Below, piece by piece: positions 14,670 to 23,157 of a stretch of DNA of 64,000 nucleotides (positions are counted from its first letter, which is position 1; each line of letters starts with the position of its first letter). Under the pieces are notes generated by a model. The model saw nothing but the letters and a program-made list of their open reading frames with translations, had not been told where the DNA came from and ran no database searches. This DNA comes from Streptomyces luteogriseus (GTDB taxonomy: Bacteria; Actinomycetota; Actinomycetes; Streptomycetales; Streptomycetaceae), in assembly GCF_014205055.1 (NCBI RefSeq), contig NZ_JACHMS010000001.1, forward strand, positions 6,200,001 to 6,264,000, given 5' to 3'. Position numbers and translations under genes: made by a program.

Positions 14670-15090
14670 TACCTGGAGCGGCGGCGCTGCTCCTTGCGGC
14701 ACCGGAGGGCACAGGTCGCGCCTTTGTCCCGCAGGTCGTACGGCCGCAGTGCCATGGGCTGTCCGCGCCCGGGTACGGGTTCAGGGTCTTCGCCCCAGTC
14801 TCGCGCATCCGCCCAATGGCCTGGTTCGGATTGATCGAGGCGAGGCGGCGTCCCAACGCCGACTGACTGACGGCTCGCTCCGCCAGCAGCGCAGAAGTGA
14901 TCACGGACACTGAGGCCAGGCCGTGTACCGCCAACAGTTGGAGCTCGCTCCGGCGTAGGCGTACAGCCCGACTCGTCTGCTGGCTGGGCTCTGGCCTGGG
15001 CTTTTGGCCTGACCGGGGCCCTTTGCGTGTCGGGGCACATCCCGTCTCCACCTGAGACGTTGTGAGGCTTACGAGCATGCATGACCACAA
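14670..15090 (-). pseudogene. Possible decayed treble-clef zinc-ribbon protein
   Basis: A minus-strand frame starting near 15090 encodes SRAVRLRRSELQLLAVHGLA, RRLASINPNQAIGRMRETGA and KTLNPYPGADSPWHCGRTTC. The YPGxxxPWxCxCxxCG pattern is seen in treble-clef zinc-finger proteins of actinobacterial plasmids and phages. Here one expected Cys is Arg, and the frame then runs on over the antitoxin gene without its own stop. Either a frameshifted relic or an unrelated frame; support is weak. Confidence 0.25.
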
Positions 15091-15382
15091 TCCAGGGAAG
15101 CTCCAGATCTACGCCGTGGAAGAGACGGAACCTCTGTCGGCCACTTGCATCGTCCGCTGCGTGGGCGGACTTGTGCGCTCTGGCCAGCGCTTCACTGTCG
15201 AGTCTGCAGATGGCAATTCAGGTGAGAGCTTCCATGTCACGCTGGACTGGATCGAACGTTATGGGCATCGAGTCGACTCCTTCGACCCGCCCCACAACGC
15301 AAGGGTTCACCTTTCTGGGAGCGGGGTCTCTCTGTTGAAGGAAGGCCTGACGATCATTTTCCTTGAGTCTGCCGTGGGATGA
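15077..15382 (+). CDS. Small beta-barrel-like hypothetical protein
   Basis: A 101-aa protein starting at the ATG at 15077 (a GTG 15 nt upstream is an alternative). It has no signal peptide. The sequence alternates beta-type strands (KLQIYAVEETEPLSATCIVR, GGLVRSGQRFTV, ARVHLSGSGVSLLKEGLTII). The ExTxxLSxxCxVxCxxGxVxxGQxF pattern resembles domain 2 of translation GTPases such as EF-Tu, but without a GTPase. Similar small proteins are scattered singly in Streptomyces, as far as I recall; the function is unknown. It overlaps the opposite gene at its 3' end by 29 nt. Confidence 0.6.
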   Translation: MHDHNPGKLQIYAVEETEPLSATCIVRCVGGLVRSGQRFTVESADGNSGESFHVTLDWIERYGHRVDSFDPPHNARVHLSGSGVSLLKEGLTIIFLESAVG

Positions 15383-15770
15383 ACAGGTGGCGGATGAGGC
15401 GCTGGAACGTGCTCCAGGCGTCGGGGTCGGTTCCGTCGACCATTGAGTAGTGAAGAGCAGGCTTGCTTCCGAGGCCGAGGCGCGTGGGCATGAGGCTGAT
15501 GGGTGGATGCCCGGCATGGGCCCGACCGATGGCCTCGGCCTCGTCACTGCCGAGCGTGAACGCGACGGGAAACGGCGGGGCCTCCAAGGACGGTGGGACC
15601 GTGAGGTCGCGGCGGGCCGCACGGATGGTCGTGAGCAGCGTGACGAGACGGCGGTCGGTGTCGAGTGCGGTCGCGAGTTCCTCGATCACGTCCAGGGGTG
15701 GTGCCTCGTCCCTGCCGTAGCCGAACGCGAGGGTGATGTCCTCCTCCACTCCCGCCGGTGTCAAGGACAC
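15354..15770 (-). CDS. Hypothetical protein, possibly truncated
   Basis: The frame from a GTG at 15770 (or the GTG at 15749) encodes up to 138 aa: GYGRDEAPPLDVIEELATAL, TDRRLVTLLTTIRAARRDL, EAEAIGRAHAGHPPISLMP and TDPDAWSTFQRLIRHLF. Composition and third-position GC look coding. I do not recognise the family, and there is no signal peptide or membrane segment. Its 5' end abuts the truncation point of the Lhr helicase fragment on the other strand, so the start may have been created by the same rearrangement. Confidence 0.45.
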   Translation of the reverse strand: MSLTPAGVEEDITLAFGYGRDEAPPLDVIEELATALDTDRRLVTLLTTIRAARRDLTVPPSLEAPPFPVAFTLGSDEAEAIGRAHAGHPPISLMPTRLGLGSKPALHYSMVDGTDPDAWSTFQRLIRHLFIPRQTQGK

Positions 15771-16791
15771 ACTGCTGCAGGCGGCGGGCCTGTTGTTGCT
15801 GTGGTCGCGGGGGTGGGTGGAACCGGTCGTCCCGCCGCCGGAGCCGCGTCACCTGGTGGCACAGCAACTGCTGGCCGTCACTCTGCAACAACACAAGCTC
15901 GGCGACCGGTTGTGGGACCGGCAGTGGAACGGTCTCGCCCCCTTCGACAAGTCGGCCGCCCCCATCCTGCGCTTCCTCACCGAGGAGGGCTACCTCGACA
16001 GCGACGGTGGAATGCTGTTCGCCGGCCCCGAGGCGGAACGCCGCTTCGGCAAAAGGCACTTCATCGAACTCACCGCCTCATTCACCGCACCTCCGCAGTT
16101 CACCGTCCTGTCCGGACGCACGGAGATCGGCCGCACCGACCCGAGCGTGCTCACCGAGGAACGCCCCGGCCCTCGGCGATTGCTCCTCGGTGGACGCAGT
16201 TGGCAGGTCACGTACATCGACTGGCTGCGCAAACGCGTCTTCGTCGAGCCGGCCGACGGCGGCGGAATCGCCAAGTGGATGAATGGCGGCGTCGCGGGAC
16301 TGTCGTACGCCCTGACGCGTGCCATGCGCGAGGTACTGCTAGGTGCGAACCCGCCCGTCTCCCTCACTCGGCGTGCGGAGGCGTGCCTGGCCGAACAGCG
16401 CGAAACCGACGCACCTGGCACCGTTCACCCGGGCGGTACGTTGATCACGCGCGTCGGTTCCGATGTCCGGTGGTGGACCTGGGCCGGGTACCGCGCCAAC
16501 GCCACCCTGGCGGCCACCCTCCAGTCGGTCACCGACCCCCTGCAACGGCCCACCGACAGCTGGCTGCGCCTGCGCGAGAACCTCACCCCGGCCGACTGGC
16601 GTGCGGCCCGTGAGAACGTCGGCGAGAACCTCGTCCTGCCTGATGTGGACCGCCGGGCCGTACGCGGCCTGAAGTTCTCCGCCGCCCTCCCGGAACGCCT
16701 CGCCGTGGCCACCGTGGCGGCCCGCTTGGCCGACTTCGAGAGCGCCCGCTCGGTGCTCGGCGAGTCAGCGCGCTTTCAGCGCGACGGCTGA
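15763..16791 (+). pseudogene. Lhr-type DEAD/DEAH helicase, C-terminal third only
   Basis: About 340 residues match the C-terminal half of actinobacterial Lhr-like ATP-dependent helicases. The match begins at LLLLWSRGWVEPVVPPPEPR and HLVAQQLLAVTLQQHKLG, then FLTEEGYLDSDGGMLFAG, RRFGKRHFIELTASFTAPPQ and VLSGRTEIGRTDPSVL. After that come the beta-barrel/WH region and the terminal LADFESARSVL. The RecA-like motor domains with Walker motifs are entirely missing, so the product cannot be a helicase. An ATG at 15733 lies before the homologous part, but those codons belong to the junction with the opposite ORF. The frame is otherwise open to its natural stop, indicating a fairly recent truncation. 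Confidence 0.7.
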
Positions 16792-17007
16792 GTCGGAGAA
16801 ACAGCCAAGGCCGCTTCGGACGGGGCGCCTGGTGTTACGCCCGCCCCAACTGACCCCCCGAGTGACGACGCCCCCGTCACGGACCGTTCGAGGGCGAGGT
16901 GTCCCTTTGCGTCGCCAACAAAGTAGCTACGCAAGTACGCTCGCTACTCGTTTGCATAGGTCATTGCACTGCGGTGGCATTCCCCGGCGCACGGCCCGAC
17001 TCGTCTG
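16792..17007. other. Non-coding interval
   Basis: About 215 nt without a supported gene. It contains the imperfect palindrome AGTAGC...GCTACT (around 16922-16950) and an AT-richer patch (TTTGCATAGG). Both could be regulatory, but neither is tied to a gene with confidence. Confidence 0.3.
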
Positions 17008-17376
17008 TCACTCCCGAGTTTCCCGCCAGGAGGGGCGTTCACTGTGACGACCCACCGACCTCTCCAACACCCGCCCCAAATGCCCCCCGAACACCTCCCG
17101 AGCCTCCGGCGTCAACGTCCGCAACGCCACCAACGCCGTGATGACGACATCGCACAACTCCGCCTCCACGTCATCCCACGTATGCGTGACCCCCTTGCGC
17201 GGGTTTTGCCCCGTCGCTCCGATCACCGCCTCCGAGACCTCGCCGACCTCCTCGGTCAGTTTCAAAATGCGCAGGAGGAGGCCCTCGCGGCCCTCGACGG
17301 GGCGGGTGGTGTCGACCCACTGCGTCAGGGTGTCGATGGTGGACCAGAGTTCAGGGGCGGAGGTGTGGTCGCTCAT
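17008..17376 (-). CDS. MazG-like nucleotide pyrophosphohydrolase
   Basis: A 122-aa all-alpha protein of the MazG/dUTPase-like superfamily, which hydrolyses (d)NTPs to the monophosphate and pyrophosphate. Visible motif residues are LLRILKLTEEVGEVSEAVIG (the metal-binding ExxE) and DDVEAELCDVVITALVAL (the second acidic pair ExxD), in canonical order. Its length is that of the small single-domain MazG proteins. House-cleaning of damaged nucleotides is the usual inferred role. It stands alone and is the first ordinary chromosomal gene after the decayed left region. Confidence 0.8.
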   Translation of the reverse strand: MSDHTSAPELWSTIDTLTQWVDTTRPVEGREGLLLRILKLTEEVGEVSEAVIGATGQNPRKGVTHTWDDVEAELCDVVITALVALRTLTPEAREVFGGHLGRVLERSVGRHSERPSWRETRE

Positions 17377-17461
17377 GGGCGCAGCCTGGCACGAGGGTCT
17401 GACAACGCCCCAGGTCCAGGCCCAAAACTCGCCCCGACCCCCGACCCCCGACCCCCGCCCC

Positions 17462-18019
<558 letters not shown>

Positions 18020-18176
18020 GTCGTCTCCCGGAGCGGACAGCAGGAACAGGAGGGCGTCTCCCGTTGCGTTCCACCGTCGCACCCGCGACCCCGGGCGACA
18101 CCTCGCGGACCCGTCCGGGACGCCGTTCGGGTGGCACCGGTGGCGAGGTCCGCCGGCCGGTACGAGGGTGACTGGC

Positions 18177-18503
18177 ATGACGATCCAGACCACGCGCCTG
18201 AGCGATCCGGCCGTCCGGGCCTTCGTGACCGCCGTGAACAACCACGACCGCGAGAGCTTCATGAAGCTCCTCGCGCCGGACGCGACCATGACGGACGACG
18301 GTTCCGACCGCGATCTCGACGACTGGGTGGACCGGGAGATCTTCGCCTCCCACGGCCACATGGAGGTCGACAACGAGTCCAACGGCGGCCGTTCCCTCCT
18401 CGCCCGCTACAGCAACGACACCTGGGGCGAGATGCGCACCCGGTGGAGTTTCCAGGTGGACGACGACGGCCGGATCACGCGTTTCGAGACCGGGCAGGCC
18501 TGA
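18177..18503 (+). CDS. SnoaL/NTF2-like small protein
   Basis: A 108-aa protein with the NTF2-like cone fold pattern: an N-terminal helix (DPAVRAFVTAVNNHDRESFM), the LLAPDATMTDDGSDRDLDD turn, then strands ending WSFQVDDDGRITRFETGQA. The family includes small isomerases, hydrolases and pure binding proteins. No catalytic set can be assigned here. The ATG at 18177 follows a GAGGG box. It reads divergently from the DoxX gene. Confidence 0.75.
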   Translation: MTIQTTRLSDPAVRAFVTAVNNHDRESFMKLLAPDATMTDDGSDRDLDDWVDREIFASHGHMEVDNESNGGRSLLARYSNDTWGEMRTRWSFQVDDDGRITRFETGQA

Positions 18504-18561
18504 ATACCGGCCCCGCGAGGGCTTGTCCTCGTGTGCGCTCCAGCTTCTAGCCTCTCCCGGC

Positions 18562-19545
18562 ATGGAGACCACACGGCCGCTGGGACGCAGCGGCATCGAG
18601 GTGAGCGCACTCGGCTTCGGCTGCTGGGCGATCGGCGGTGAATGGCAGGCCGCGGACGGGCAGCCGCTCGGCTGGGGCAAGGTCGACGACGAGGAGTCGG
18701 TACGGGCGGTGCGGCGCGCCCTCGACCTGGGCGTCACCTTCTTCGACACCGCCGACACCTACGGCGCCGGGCACGGCGAACGGGTGCTGGGCCGCGCCCT
18801 CGGCAAGCGCAGGGCCGATGCCGTCGTCGCCACCAAGTGGGGCAACGTCTTCGACGAGGATGCCCGCACCCTCACCGGGAGCGACGACTCCCCGGCCCAT
18901 CTGCGCCGTGCCCTGACCGCATCGCTGCGCCGGCTCGGCACCGACTACGTCGACCTTTACCAGTTCCATCTGTCCGACGCCGTTCCCGAGCGGGCCGCCG
19001 TGCTCCGGGACGCGTGCGAGGAACTGGTCCGTGAGGGGCTGATACGGGCGTACGCGTGGAGCACCGACGACCCCGCCCGCGCCGCCGTGTTCGCCGAAGG
19101 CCCGCACTGCGCCGCCGTCCAGCACGCTCTCAACGTCCTCCAGGACGCTCCCGAGATGCTGAGGCTGTGCGAGGAGGCAGGTCTCGCGAGCATCAACCGC
19201 AGCCCGCTGGCCATGGGGCTGCTCACCGGCAAACGCCGGGCCGGGCAGGCGTTGGAGGCGGGGGACATCCGCAGCAGGCCCCCGGCCTGGCTGCGGGGAT
19301 TCGGTGACTCCGGGGCCGACCCGGAGTGGCTCGCCCGCGTCGACGCCCTCAGGCAGGTCCTCACCAGCGAGGGCCGCACGCTCGCCCAGGGCGCCCTGGC
19401 CTGGCTGTGGGCACGCAGCCCGCGCACGGTTCCGATCCCCGGCTTCCGGTCGGTCGCCCAGGCGGAGGAGAACGCCGGGGCGCTGGAGAAGGGAGCCCTG
19501 ACCGGCGCGCAGCTGACCGAGGTCGACCGGCTGCTCGGACGGTGA
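18562..19545 (+). CDS. Aldo/keto reductase
   Basis: A 327-aa NADPH-dependent oxidoreductase of the AKR superfamily with a TIM barrel. It opens RPLGRSGIEVSALGFGCWAI. It contains the catalytic Asp/Tyr pair in FFDTADTYGAGHGERVLG, the Lys in VVATKWGNVF and the substrate His in DLYQFHLSD. The cofactor segment IPGFRSVAQAEENAGAL lies near the C terminus. Length and motif spacing are standard. The likely substrate is a small aldehyde, ketone or sugar. It is followed by a long inverted repeat that separates it from the convergent SDR gene. Confidence 0.88.
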   Translation: METTRPLGRSGIEVSALGFGCWAIGGEWQAADGQPLGWGKVDDEESVRAVRRALDLGVTFFDTADTYGAGHGERVLGRALGKRRADAVVATKWGNVFDEDARTLTGSDDSPAHLRRALTASLRRLGTDYVDLYQFHLSDAVPERAAVLRDACEELVREGLIRAYAWSTDDPARAAVFAEGPHCAAVQHALNVLQDAPEMLRLCEEAGLASINRSPLAMGLLTGKRRAGQALEAGDIRSRPPAWLRGFGDSGADPEWLARVDALRQVLTSEGRTLAQGALAWLWARSPRTVPIPGFRSVAQAEENAGALEKGALTGAQLTEVDRLLGR

Positions 19546-19567
19546 TTCCCGTCCGGTCCCTGATGTG

Positions 19568-19655
19568 GGCGGCAGTCGTTCCACGCGCACCGGTGCGTAC
19601 TCCGCGGTCCCTCGCGGAATCCACCCCCACCCGGTGCCGTGGAACGACTGCCGCC
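19568..19655. repeat. Long near-perfect inverted repeat between convergent genes
   Basis: The left arm 19568-19593 and the right arm 19631-19655 pair over about 25 bp with a single interruption (GGCGGCAGTCGTTCCACG against its complement, plus CACCGG/CCGGTG). The 37-nt loop holds a smaller hairpin (CCGCG...CGCGG). It lies 22 nt after the aldo/keto reductase stop and before the converging SDR gene, so it may act as a bidirectional terminator. Its length and nested structure also fit a small non-autonomous element. Confidence 0.7.
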
Positions 19656-19808
19656 ACCCCCCTGGAATGTGGCTGACGGGAGTTCTGCGCTCCAAGTGTG
19701 AAGCTTTGGTGTAGGAGATTTGAGCATAGGCTCCTTATCGGCCGCAATAGTGCGGACGTTCGTATTCCGATTGTGCAGGTTGACGAGTTGACGAACTCCG
19801 CCGTGCGC

Positions 19809-20567
19809 TCAGCCGCGTCCGACGTACGGCATGGCCGTGGCCAGTACGGTCGCGAACTGTACGTTCGCCTCCAGCGGCAACTCCGCCATGTGCCGCACCG
19901 TGCGGGCCACGTCCGCGACGTCCATGACCGGTTCCGGGGCGACCTCCCCGTTTGCCTGGAGGGCTCCCGTCTGCATACGGGACGTCATGTCGGTGGCCGC
20001 GTTGCCGATGTCGATCTGCCCGACGGCGATCCGGTACGGACGGCCGTCGAGCGACAGAGACTTGGTGAGGCCCGTCAGCGCGTGCTTGGTCGCCGTGTAG
20101 GCCACCGACAGCGGGCGGGGCGTGTGCGCGGAGATCGAACCGTTGTTGATGATCCGGCCGCCCTGCGGATCCTGCTCCTTCATCTGCCGGTACGCCGCCT
20201 GCGCGCACAGGAACGCACCATTGAGGTTGGTGTCCACCACGTGCCGCCAGGCCTCGTAGGGCAGTTCCTCGACGGGGACACCGCCGGGGCCGAACGTGCC
20301 CGCGTTGTTGAACAGCAGGTCGATCCGGCCGAAGCGCTCGACGGTCGCGGCGAAGAGGGCGTTCACGTCCTCGGGGTGTGAGACGTCCGTGCGTACCGCC
20401 AGAGACGCGGCCCCGGGTGCCAGCGCCGCCGTCTCCTCCAGGGTCTCCGCGCGCCGCCCCGCCAGCGCGACCGACCAGCCCGTACGCAGCAGTTCCACGG
20501 CGACCGCCCGGCCGATGCCGGAGCCCGCCCCCGTCACCACCGCGATCGCGTTGTCCTTGGCATTCAT
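19809..20567 (-). CDS. SDR-family oxidoreductase
   Basis: A 252-aa classical short-chain dehydrogenase/reductase. The Rossmann motif is VVTGAGSGIGRAVAVELL, the NNAG segment FNNAGTFGPG, and the catalytic set Ser in GSISAHT, Tyr in AYTATKHAL and Lys four residues later. An Arg at the end of strand 2 (LAGRRAETL) points to NADP preference. It lacks a signal peptide and is a soluble cytoplasmic enzyme. The substrate is unknown. It lies convergent with the aldo/keto reductase and next to the Gfo/Idh gene on the same strand. Confidence 0.88.
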   Translation of the reverse strand: MNAKDNAIAVVTGAGSGIGRAVAVELLRTGWSVALAGRRAETLEETAALAPGAASLAVRTDVSHPEDVNALFAATVERFGRIDLLFNNAGTFGPGGVPVEELPYEAWRHVVDTNLNGAFLCAQAAYRQMKEQDPQGGRIINNGSISAHTPRPLSVAYTATKHALTGLTKSLSLDGRPYRIAVGQIDIGNAATDMTSRMQTGALQANGEVAPEPVMDVADVARTVRHMAELPLEANVQFATVLATAMPYVGRG

Positions 20568-20611
20568 GGGCCCGCAGCGTACGGGAGCGCCCCGGTGGCC
20601 ACCGGCGGGGC

Positions 20612-20689
20612 GAGGGCGTCAGGCGGGCGTGAGTTCCGGCTCGCCCGTTCCGGAGGGCGTCAGGCGGGCGTGAGTTCCGGCTCGCCCGT
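20612..20689. repeat. Tandem duplication of the Gfo/Idh 3' end
   Basis: A 37-bp unit at 20612-20648 is repeated exactly at 20653-20689 with a 41-bp period. The second unit contains the last codons and stop of the minus-strand Gfo/Idh gene; the first is an extra copy beyond its stop. It does not change the protein. Confidence 0.8.
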
Positions 20690-21682
20690 CTCGTCGGGGT
20701 AGCGGACGCCGACCTGGTTCCGGATCGCGTCGAGCGTCCGCATCACCGCGAGCGTGCCGTCGAGCGGCACCAGCGGCGACTCGGTCTCACCCGCGCGCAC
20801 GGCCCGCATCACCTCCAGCGCCTCGTGACGCATGCTGTTGCGGGGCCCGTCCGCCGGGTCCGCCGTGAACTCCTCGGCGTCGCGGCCGTCCCGGTGCAGG
20901 ACGAAACGGTCCGGGAAGAAGAACCCGTGCGGAATGTCGATCCGGCCCAGGGAGCCGGTCACCGAGGCGGAGGTCGCCGTGCCGCCCACGATGGAGCAGT
21001 GCACCGAACCGAGCGCACCGCTGTCGAAGGAGAGCACCGCCGCCGTCTGGAGGTCGACGCCCTCCTCGGAGAGCACCGCCCGCGCCGCGATGTCCGACGG
21101 CTCCCCGAGCAGCAACTGCGCGAACGACACCGGATACACGCCCAGATCGAGCAGCGCGCCGCCGCCCAGCTCCGGGTTGCGCAGCCGGTGCGAGGGCGGG
21201 AACGGGCCGGCCAGCCCGAAGTCGGCCTGGACGCTGCGCACCTCGCCGATCACCCCGTCGTCGACCAGCGCCTTGAGCCGCCGGACCAGCGGGTTGCAGT
21301 ACATCCACATCGCCTCCATCAGGAAGCGCCCGTGCTCCCGCGCCAGCGCGACGAGTTCCTCCGCCTCGCGCACGTTCAGCGTGAAGGGCTTCTCGCACAG
21401 CACGTGCCGGCCGGCCGCGAGACACAGCCCGGCCGCGGCCCGGTGCGCCGTGTGCGGGGTGGCGACGTAGACGACATCGATGTCCTCGTCCCGCGCGAGC
21501 GCGTTCCAGTCGCCGTAGGCCCGGGGGATCCCGAACCGCTCGGCGAACGTCCTCGCCGACGCCTCCGACCGCGACGCCACCGCCACGACCTCCGCGTCCG
21601 GCAGGTCGATCAGGTCCGCGGTGAACGCGCCCGCTATCCCGCCGGTCGCCAGGATCCCCCACCGCACCGTGTCCGCCGTCAT
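20660..21682 (-). CDS. Gfo/Idh/MocA-family oxidoreductase
   Basis: A 340-aa NAD(P)-dependent sugar or inositol dehydrogenase-like protein. The Rossmann segment is RWGILATGGIAGAFTADL, the EKP motif of the family is VLCEKPFTLNVREAEELV, and the C-terminal beta-sheet domain includes GGGALLDLGVYPVSFAQLLL with the expected GxxxDxxxH-like region. The ATG at 21682 is chosen over an upstream in-frame start because the Rossmann fold begins ten residues later. The upstream stretch also consists of the 12-bp repeats described separately. It is divergent from the MFS exporter gene, and both probably share control through those repeats. Confidence 0.85.
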   Translation of the reverse strand: MTADTVRWGILATGGIAGAFTADLIDLPDAEVVAVASRSEASARTFAERFGIPRAYGDWNALARDEDIDVVYVATPHTAHRAAAGLCLAAGRHVLCEKPFTLNVREAEELVALAREHGRFLMEAMWMYCNPLVRRLKALVDDGVIGEVRSVQADFGLAGPFPPSHRLRNPELGGGALLDLGVYPVSFAQLLLGEPSDIAARAVLSEEGVDLQTAAVLSFDSGALGSVHCSIVGGTATSASVTGSLGRIDIPHGFFFPDRFVLHRDGRDAEEFTADPADGPRNSMRHEALEVMRAVRAGETESPLVPLDGTLAVMRTLDAIRNQVGVRYPDETGEPELTPA

Positions 21683-21716
21683 CGCGCCCCGCCTCCACCT
21701 CGTGACCCCGAGCAGT

Positions 21717-21787
21717 TCGTACGAGCCGTCGCACGGCCCGTCGTACATGCGGTCGTACATGCAGTCGTACGAGCATTCCGTACGAGC
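21717..21787. promoter_or_regulatory. Array of 12-bp repeats in a divergent promoter
   Basis: Consecutive 12-bp units at 21740, 21752, 21764 and 21776 read GTCGTACATGCG, GTCGTACATGCA, GTCGTACGAGCA and TTCCGTACGAGC. A further TTCGTACGAGC lies at 21716-21726. The core CGTAC is part of the palindrome TCGTACGA in three copies. The array lies between the divergent Gfo/Idh and MFS genes and is a likely multi-site operator. No regulator gene is adjacent. Confidence 0.6.
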
Positions 21788-21828
21788 TGAGAGCATAGGT
21801 GGCGATCGACTGTCAGAGGGAGGGACTC

Positions 21829-23157
21829 ATGCCCGAGGGTGGGGCGTCCATATCGAAGAGCACGCAGGAGGCATCGAACACCGCGCAGGAGGCCGCAGCC
21901 GGGACGGAGCGGCCCGACCGCACACCGCAGCGCCGCACCGGGCTCCTGGTCACCTTCCTCCTCGGAAGCCTGACCGCCGTGCCTCCGCTGGCGATGGACA
22001 TGTACCTCCCGTCCCTGCCGGAGGTCACCCGCTCCCTGCACGCGCCGGCGGCGACGGTCCAGCTCACGCTCACCGCCTGCCTGGCCGGCATGGCGCTCGG
22101 GCAGCTCGTGGTCGGGCCGATGAGCGACCGGTGGGGGCGCCGCCGCCCGCTGCTCGCCGGGCTCGCCGTCTTCGTCGTCGCCACCGTGCTGTGCGCGCTC
22201 GCGCCCACCGTCGAGCTGCTGGTGGCGTTTCGGCTGGCCCAGGGGCTCGCGGGCGCCGCCGCCATCGTCATCGCCCGGGCCGTCGTCCGCGACCTCTACG
22301 ACGGCATGGCCATGGCCCGCTTCTTCTCCACCCTGATGCTGATCTCCGGGGTCGCCCCGATCGTGGCGCCGCTGATCGGCGGGCAGATCCTGCGCGTCAC
22401 GGACTGGCGGGGCGTGTTCGCCGTGCTGACCGTCGTCGGCGTGCTGATCGGGGTCCTGGTCTGGACGCGGCTGCCGGAGACCCTGGCGCCCGCCGAGCGG
22501 CACAGCGGCGGCGTCGGCGAGGCCCTGCGCTCGATGCGCGGCCTGCTCGCCGACCGGTCCTTCACCGGCTACACCCTCACCGGCGGCTTCGCCTTCGCCG
22601 CCCTCTTCGCCTACATCTCGGCCTCTCCCTTCGTCATCCAGGAGATCTACGGCGCCTCCCCGCAGACGTTCAGCCTGCTGTTCGGCGTCAACTCGGTCGG
22701 GCTGGTCGTCGTCGGCCAGATCAACGGCAAGATCCTCGTCGGCCGGGTCAGTCTCGACCGGGTCCTGGGCATCGGCCTGGCGATCGTCATCACCGCCGCG
22801 ACCGCGCTGCTGCTGATGTCCCTCGGCGTCTTCGGCGAGGTCGGTCTGGTGCCCGTCGCCGCCGCGCTGTTCGTGCTGATGTCCGCGATGGGCATCACCC
22901 TGCCCAACACCCAGGCCCTCGCCCTGATGCGCACCAAGCACGCCGCGGGCTCCGCATCGGCCCTGCTCGGCACCACCTCGTTCCTCATCGGCGCGATCGC
23001 CTCCCCGCTCGTCGGCGTCGCCGGCGAGGACACCGCCCTCCCGATGGCCGTCGTCCAACTGGTCGCCGCACTGGTGGCACTGGCCTGCTTCATGGGAATG
23101 TGCCGACCCTGGAAGAAGGAGAGCGGCCGCGCGAGCGTGGAGGGAGCAGTCAGCTGA
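21829..23157 (+). CDS. Bcr/CflA-type MFS multidrug exporter
   Basis: A 442-aa 12-helix transporter of the DHA1 Bcr/CflA group, which exports bicyclomycin-, chloramphenicol- or sulfonamide-like compounds by proton antiport. The N-terminal cytoplasmic head is about 35 residues. TM1 carries PPLAMDMYLPSLPEVTRSL, motif A is GPMSDRWGRRRPLLAGL, and VARDL-like IARAVVRDLYDGMAMARFFS is typical of the group. The ATG at 21829 follows a strong GAGGGAGGGA. The last codon overlaps the start of the following hydrolase gene, so the two are translationally coupled. Confidence 0.88.
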   Translation: MPEGGASISKSTQEASNTAQEAAAGTERPDRTPQRRTGLLVTFLLGSLTAVPPLAMDMYLPSLPEVTRSLHAPAATVQLTLTACLAGMALGQLVVGPMSDRWGRRRPLLAGLAVFVVATVLCALAPTVELLVAFRLAQGLAGAAAIVIARAVVRDLYDGMAMARFFSTLMLISGVAPIVAPLIGGQILRVTDWRGVFAVLTVVGVLIGVLVWTRLPETLAPAERHSGGVGEALRSMRGLLADRSFTGYTLTGGFAFAALFAYISASPFVIQEIYGASPQTFSLLFGVNSVGLVVVGQINGKILVGRVSLDRVLGIGLAIVITAATALLLMSLGVFGEVGLVPVAAALFVLMSAMGITLPNTQALALMRTKHAAGSASALLGTTSFLIGAIASPLVGVAGEDTALPMAVVQLVAALVALACFMGMCRPWKKESGRASVEGAVS

